NCBI GenBank assembly: GCA_023417815.1
Contig: JAEZEI010000127.1
Coordinates: forward strand, 1 to 20,158
Source of the DNA: Bacteroidota bacterium
GTDB lineage: Bacteria > Bacteroidota > Bacteroidia > Chitinophagales > Chitinophagaceae
Reading direction: 5' to 3'
Length of the DNA: 20,158 bases
Shown here in pieces: positions 16,911-20,158 of this stretch (position 1 is the stretch's first letter; each line of letters opens with the position of its first letter). The position numbers were made by a program, and so were the translations under genes. The notes beneath the pieces are model-generated. The model was not told the DNA's origin. It searched no databases and saw only the letters and a program-made list of their open reading frames with translations.

Positions 16911-18367
16911 TACAATTCCATTTTCCCGGCCCGGTAAAATTTTGGATTATCACCGCGCACAATTATGTTTCCATCTTTCACCAAAAATGCTCCAGGGCGC
17001 AAAAGCATATCTCCCTGTTTCCCGCCAGCTGAACCGGCATCCACCGCATCGGGAGGAGAAACAACTCCCGTGATGGGGTCAAGTATCGAGTGTACAACTA
17101 CCTTATTTCCTCCTACCACGATCCATTTTTTCTTTTCCGCATATTTATGACCATCATCATTATAGAGCAAATGAAGTTTCCCGTCCTTAGGCACGGCCAT
17201 GAAGGAAACCGGGCCACCTTGGTCATTTTTCGAACGCATATCCTTGTCCAGTTTTGCAGAGAAGACCAACCCATTTGAAGATGTAAATCCATCGAGGAAA
17301 ATATCAAAACCATAATATTCATAGTCGCGCTCCATAAGCTGGGAAGAGGAAACCGGTTTGGAAGGATCACGCTCAGGAGCCTTGTCAATAACAGAATAAT
17401 CTTCTCCCGCCATTACTACCCTGTCGCCCAATTGGTAGATATATCTCGGCTCCACATTCTTTCTTTTTTCAAATGGGTAGGTTGAGGATATGACTTCAGA
17501 ACTACCATCTCCTTTTACAACGTGCATGAAAGCGCCCCTTAATGCAGTGCCCATGCCCGCCCTCACTTTTCCTTCCTCGGTAAAATATCCGCCAACAGCC
17601 ATGTCGCCATTGCTTAATAACTGTGCATGATGTTTATAGGATTCTTTCTTGCCATCAAAGGATAGTATATGTTCTTTTATATCAGTGCCAGCTACTGATC
17701 TAATTGAGAAGCCTGGGGGAATTCCTTTTCCCGAAGTTTCAGATACGAGAAATGTAACCCCGCTATTATTTACAAAAACTTCGTACAGTGGTATCCTTCC
17801 TTCTGCGGGAATAAACTGCGCAGTTTCAGGAGTTGAAAATCCATTCTTAAAAATATTTACTGTCACGCTTCCGGCTTCTTCCTTCTTTGAAGGCTTAATT
17901 GAAACTACAGCCAGGTATTGACCATTTGGAGATGCCGCTACCCTGAAATTTCCACGGGCCGCGATCTTATCTGCCGCGATGAAACCTATATTGGATGGCG
18001 CACCAGGATTACCACCTGTTCCCACCTTTTGTGCGGACAAAATATTCTGTTGGGCAGATTTTGAGAAAAGAGCATTGAAAGTGTAAAGATCGCCGTTAAA
18101 GAATGCAAGCCCAACATGATCCTCCTGGTTGGTGGAAGAGATATTCTTCACATAGATCCTTTCCAGGTTGTCGTTATAATACTCCAGGTTCAGCACAGGG
18201 TTAAATGTACCGGAGGTTTTAGATAATATGTAGAAGCCATTCGCTGCAGGCAGCATTGCAATTTCAGCTTTATTATCCTTTGTGTGAGCATCACCCCAGG
18301 CAAAAACAGGCTGGGCAAAACAAGTTGCACTGAAAATGCAGCCTAGGAAAATGAAAATTATTTTCAT
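16910..18367 (-). CDS. Secreted protein of unknown function (possible beta-propeller)
   Basis: A 485-residue protein with a clear signal peptide (MKIIFIFLGCIFSATCFAQ). No family is recognised. Repeated short strand motifs with polar turns (FFNGDLYTF, PNGQYLAVVS, SNGDMAVGGYF, PKDGKLHLLYND, LGDRVVMAGED) suggest a beta-propeller or other all-beta repeat fold exposed in the periplasm or outside the cell. No lipobox and no type IX sorting domain are seen at the C-terminus (RGDNPKFYRAGKMEL). It is the first gene of a coupled pair with the acetyltransferase and is transcribed away from the META lipoprotein across a 64-bp gap. Confidence 0.75.
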   Translation of the reverse strand: MKIIFIFLGCIFSATCFAQPVFAWGDAHTKDNKAEIAMLPAANGFYILSKTSGTFNPVLNLEYYNDNLERIYVKNISSTNQEDHVGLAFFNGDLYTFNALFSKSAQQNILSAQKVGTGGNPGAPSNIGFIAADKIAARGNFRVAASPNGQYLAVVSIKPSKKEEAGSVTVNIFKNGFSTPETAQFIPAEGRIPLYEVFVNNSGVTFLVSETSGKGIPPGFSIRSVAGTDIKEHILSFDGKKESYKHHAQLLSNGDMAVGGYFTEEGKVRAGMGTALRGAFMHVVKGDGSSEVISSTYPFEKRKNVEPRYIYQLGDRVVMAGEDYSVIDKAPERDPSKPVSSSQLMERDYEYYGFDIFLDGFTSSNGLVFSAKLDKDMRSKNDQGGPVSFMAVPKDGKLHLLYNDDGHKYAEKKKWIVVGGNKVVVHSILDPITGVVSPPDAVDAGSAGGKQGDMLLRPGAFLVKDGNIIVRGDNPKFYRAGKMEL

Positions 18368-18383
18368 ACTTAAAGCTACACGC

Positions 18384-18410
18384 TTTGATCAACTTAAGGC
18401 ATTTAATTTG
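18384..18410 (+). promoter_or_regulatory. Candidate Bacteroidota promoter for the META lipoprotein gene
   Basis: TTTG at 18384-18387 and TTAATTTG at 18403-18410 resemble the -33 TTTG and -7 TAnnTTTG elements (one mismatch). Their 15-bp gap is slightly short, and the ATG is at 18432. On the opposite strand, TAGCTTTA just before the ATG at 18367 may serve the divergent gene. Confidence 0.35.
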
Positions 18411-18431
18411 ATGCATATATGAAAAAATATC

Positions 18432-18854
18432 ATGAGAATTCTGATCCCTTTATTATTGCTTCTTGCCTGCAGATCTCCCAAACCAATTAGTGATTCCAGC
18501 CAGGACATCAGGGATAAACACTGGAGATTATTTGAATTGAACGGGAATGCAGTACAGACCAGGGAGAATACCAAAGGTGTTTATATGGTATTGCATACTG
18601 CAGAAAACAGGGTGAATGGGAATGGCGGCTGCAATTCTTTTTTCGGGACGTATGAACTGAAAGACGAAGGCCGTATCAGTTTCTCACCGATAGGTTCTAC
18701 AAAAATGGCGTGCCCCGCATTGGATACAGAATCCCTGTTTTTTGAAATGCTTTCTAAAACAGATAGTTATCATCTACGGAATGACACCTTGCAATTATTC
18801 AGGGCAAGGATGGCACCGCTTGCAAAATTTGTAGTAGTACCCGATACAAAGTAA
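18432..18854 (+). CDS. META domain (HslJ-like) lipoprotein
   Basis: A 140-residue protein with a short lipoprotein signal (MRILIPLLLLLAC) and lipidation Cys13, so it is predicted to be membrane-anchored. The rest is one META domain: KHWRLFELNGNAV at the start, the characteristic NGNGGCNSFFGTYEL, then ISFSPIGSTKMACP, an acidic helix (DTESLFFEML) and LQLFRARMAPLAKF at the end. HslJ in E. coli is linked to heat shock and novobiocin resistance, and META domains are common in bacterial envelope lipoproteins; the exact role here is unknown. The next gene follows 48 bp downstream on the same strand. Confidence 0.9.
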   Translation: MRILIPLLLLLACRSPKPISDSSQDIRDKHWRLFELNGNAVQTRENTKGVYMVLHTAENRVNGNGGCNSFFGTYELKDEGRISFSPIGSTKMACPALDTESLFFEMLSKTDSYHLRNDTLQLFRARMAPLAKFVVVPDTK

Positions 18855-18880
18855 CCAGGACCAGGATGCCTGTAATAAGT

Positions 18881-18888
18881 TATCTTTA
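18881..18888 (+). promoter_or_regulatory. Candidate -7 box for the 212-residue secreted protein gene
   Basis: TATCTTTA differs by one base from TAnnTTTG and lies 14 bases before the ATG at 18903. No -33 TTTG is obvious, so the gene may instead be read from the META gene promoter. Confidence 0.3.
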
Positions 18889-18902
18889 GAAAAACTACTA
18901 TT

Positions 18903-19541
18903 ATGAGACGCTTCTGTTTGCTGGCCGTTGTCAGCTTGTTTGCTTCTTCATCCTTGGGCCAGGACTGGTCAGGCAATACATACAAATATTACGAGATCTA
19001 CCCCGGTTATATCATTTCTCCATCCGGGGATACAAGCCATGGTTATGTAGAGCATGGAAACCGTTCTTCAATGCAGAAGCAGGTGATCTTTTACAGCGAT
19101 GCCTCGAAAAAGGAAAGGAAAAAGTTCAAACCGGCAGATTTGAAGGGATATGGCGTAGCCGATAAAAATTACAGGTTTGTTGAATTTGGCGGCGGCAGCT
19201 TTTCTAAGCCAGCTTCTTTTGTATTGGTTTCAAAACCGGGCAGAATAACCGGATATTATTACTATACAACAAAAGACGGAATTGGCATCCAGGGTAAGAA
19301 TGAAACTGCAGCGCAGTTTGATGAACGCACACACACCGACGAGATCCTTTGGCAAAGGCTTGATGGAAAAGTAATTCAGCACCAGACACTGATCCTTGGA
19401 TTTGCAAAAAAGTTCAGTGCTTTAATGGATGATCATCCTGAATTGTCTTCAAAGATCTCCGGGAAAGAAAAAGGTTATGGCCTGACAAATGTATTTTCTA
19501 TTGTGGATGAATACAACTCCTGGTGGGCAAACAAGAAGTAG
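18903..19541 (+). CDS. Secreted protein of unknown function
   Basis: A 212-residue protein with a signal peptide (MRRFCLLAVVSLFASSSLGQ). The mature part begins with an aromatic stretch (YKYYEIYPGYIISPSGDTSHGYVEHGN), then QVIFYSDASKKERKKFKPADLKGYGVADKNYRFVE. This order (GYI..GDT..G, then V.F.D, then KKFKPADLKGY) resembles a family of Bacteroidota envelope proteins of unknown function often seen near other envelope genes; that assignment is from memory of the pattern. The C-terminal half has no recognised motif. A strong terminator follows 16 bp after the stop. Confidence 0.75.
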   Translation: MRRFCLLAVVSLFASSSLGQDWSGNTYKYYEIYPGYIISPSGDTSHGYVEHGNRSSMQKQVIFYSDASKKERKKFKPADLKGYGVADKNYRFVEFGGGSFSKPASFVLVSKPGRITGYYYYTTKDGIGIQGKNETAAQFDERTHTDEILWQRLDGKVIQHQTLILGFAKKFSALMDDHPELSSKISGKEKGYGLTNVFSIVDEYNSWWANKK

Positions 19542-19557
19542 TTCAAACCTCCAATTG

Positions 19558-19590
19558 AAAAGGCCGCATCTTTCGATACGGCCTTTTTTT
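19558..19590 (+). terminator. Rho-independent terminator between convergent genes
   Basis: AAAAGGCCGCATC, loop TTTC, then GATACGGCCTTTT: a 13-bp stem with one mismatch, followed by further T residues to 19590. It ends the plus-strand genes. In the minus direction, the only T residues after the stem core are those that form the stem base, so it may also act weakly on the tonB gene. Confidence 0.9.
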
Positions 19591-19609
19591 ATAACCAATT
19601 ATACTATCC

Positions 19610-20158
19610 TTATCCTTCAGGCACCACGAAGGTGATCGGCTGCCTGCGGTATGCATTTACGTGACGTCCGTTTTGAAGGGCCGGTGTCCATTTTGGACCT
19701 TTACGGATGATCTTCATTGCTTCCTGTTCCATACCGTAACCATGTTTGGTTTCAGCCTGAACATCGCTGATGGTACCATCTTTACTTACTATAAAGCGGA
19801 TGATCACCTGGTAAGCCCCGGGAGGCGCACCATTATCAAGCGGCGCATTTGGATCCAGGTTATTCTGCAGGTAACGTCTCCAGGCATTTTCTCCTCCAGG
19901 GAAGCCGGCTTCAACCTCCACTTTGGTAAATACCTTGTTCTCATCTTCTGCAGGACGAGGTACTTCTACCACCTGGGTACCTTTATCTTCCACGGGAGCC
20001 TGAACTATCTGAACGGTATTCTCGCTCTCAATGGTTTTCGTACTGATCACCTGCTCTTCCTTGATCTCTTCGATCTTCTCATCAGGCTTAACTTCCTCAT
20101 CCTTTACGATCTTGGGAGGAACGAATTTTACCTGGTTGATCTCAGGAGGGGGTGGTGG
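19610..20158 (-). CDS. tonB: TonB-family energy transducer (N-terminus beyond the window)
   Basis: The frame is open from the stop at 19610 to the right edge, so the N-terminal cytoplasmic tail and membrane helix are not visible. What remains starts in the proline-rich linker (PPPPPEINQVKFVPPKIV), followed by an acidic/lysine stretch, a Val/Pro-rich segment and the C-terminal TonB domain (FPGGENAWRRYLQ ... YRRQPITFVVPEG). A GTG at 20050 is internal, because linker sequence typical of TonB continues upstream. The C-terminal domain is very similar to that of the tonB at 4212-5018, so the two are paralogues, with different linkers (charged here, Thr/Ala-rich there). Confidence 0.93.
   Translation of the reverse strand, partial: PPPPPEINQVKFVPPKIVKDEEVKPDEKIEEIKEEQVISTKTIESENTVQIVQAPVEDKGTQVVEVPRPAEDENKVFTKVEVEAGFPGGENAWRRYLQNNLDPNAPLDNGAPPGAYQVIIRFIVSKDGTISDVQAETKHGYGMEQEAMKIIRKGPKWTPALQNGRHVNAYRRQPITFVVPEG

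Overview
The window looks like a chromosomal segment of a Bacteroidota bacterium, probably near Chitinophagaceae. The evidence is a giant PKD/Ig-like surface protein ending in a type IX secretion (type B) sorting domain and followed by a PorP/SprF gene, two TonB proteins of the Bacteroidota kind, a small CsbD protein, and -7 boxes close to TAnnTTTG in place of sigma70 sites. No tRNA, rRNA, CRISPR array, integrase or transposase was seen.

Positions 1-2090 (minus strand) hold accessory defence material. A prokaryotic Argonaute runs off the left edge. Its MID 5'-phosphate pocket (Y-K-Q-K) is intact, but Gly sits where the first PIWI catalytic Asp is expected. Just upstream on the same strand is a 177-codon ORF that corresponds only to the C-terminal PD-(D/E)XK nuclease domain of type III restriction Res subunits. 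This ORF begins inside the last codons of mnmE, so the accessory block abuts the mnmE 3' end exactly, which is a known island integration site in other bacteria. The Argonaute plus stand-alone nuclease domain is the best candidate here for an unusual system.

Positions 2075-5409 (minus strand) carry housekeeping and energy-transduction genes: mnmE, exbD and tonB. The gaps are filled with three families of inverted or palindromic repeats and a 19-codon remnant of a second exbD. No exbB is present.

Positions 5410-6229 hold a CsbD-like stress protein (plus) and a uracil-DNA-glycosylase-superfamily-like protein (minus) whose 3' ends overlap by 17 bp.

Positions 6483-16425 (plus) form a two-gene unit: a 2969-residue secreted modular protein and, 7 bp later, a PorP/SprF outer-membrane protein. 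The large protein has a nearly symmetrical plan: two related WY/YYVSQ modules bracket four ~257-residue super-repeats, followed by about seven consecutive PKD domains, Ig-like modules and the C-terminal sorting domain.

Positions 16464-19541 hold a translationally coupled minus-strand pair (secreted 485-residue protein, then GNAT acetyltransferase) and two plus-strand envelope genes (META/HslJ-like lipoprotein, secreted 212-residue protein) that end at a strong terminator. From 19610 to the right edge is the C-terminal part of a second TonB, closely related to the first.
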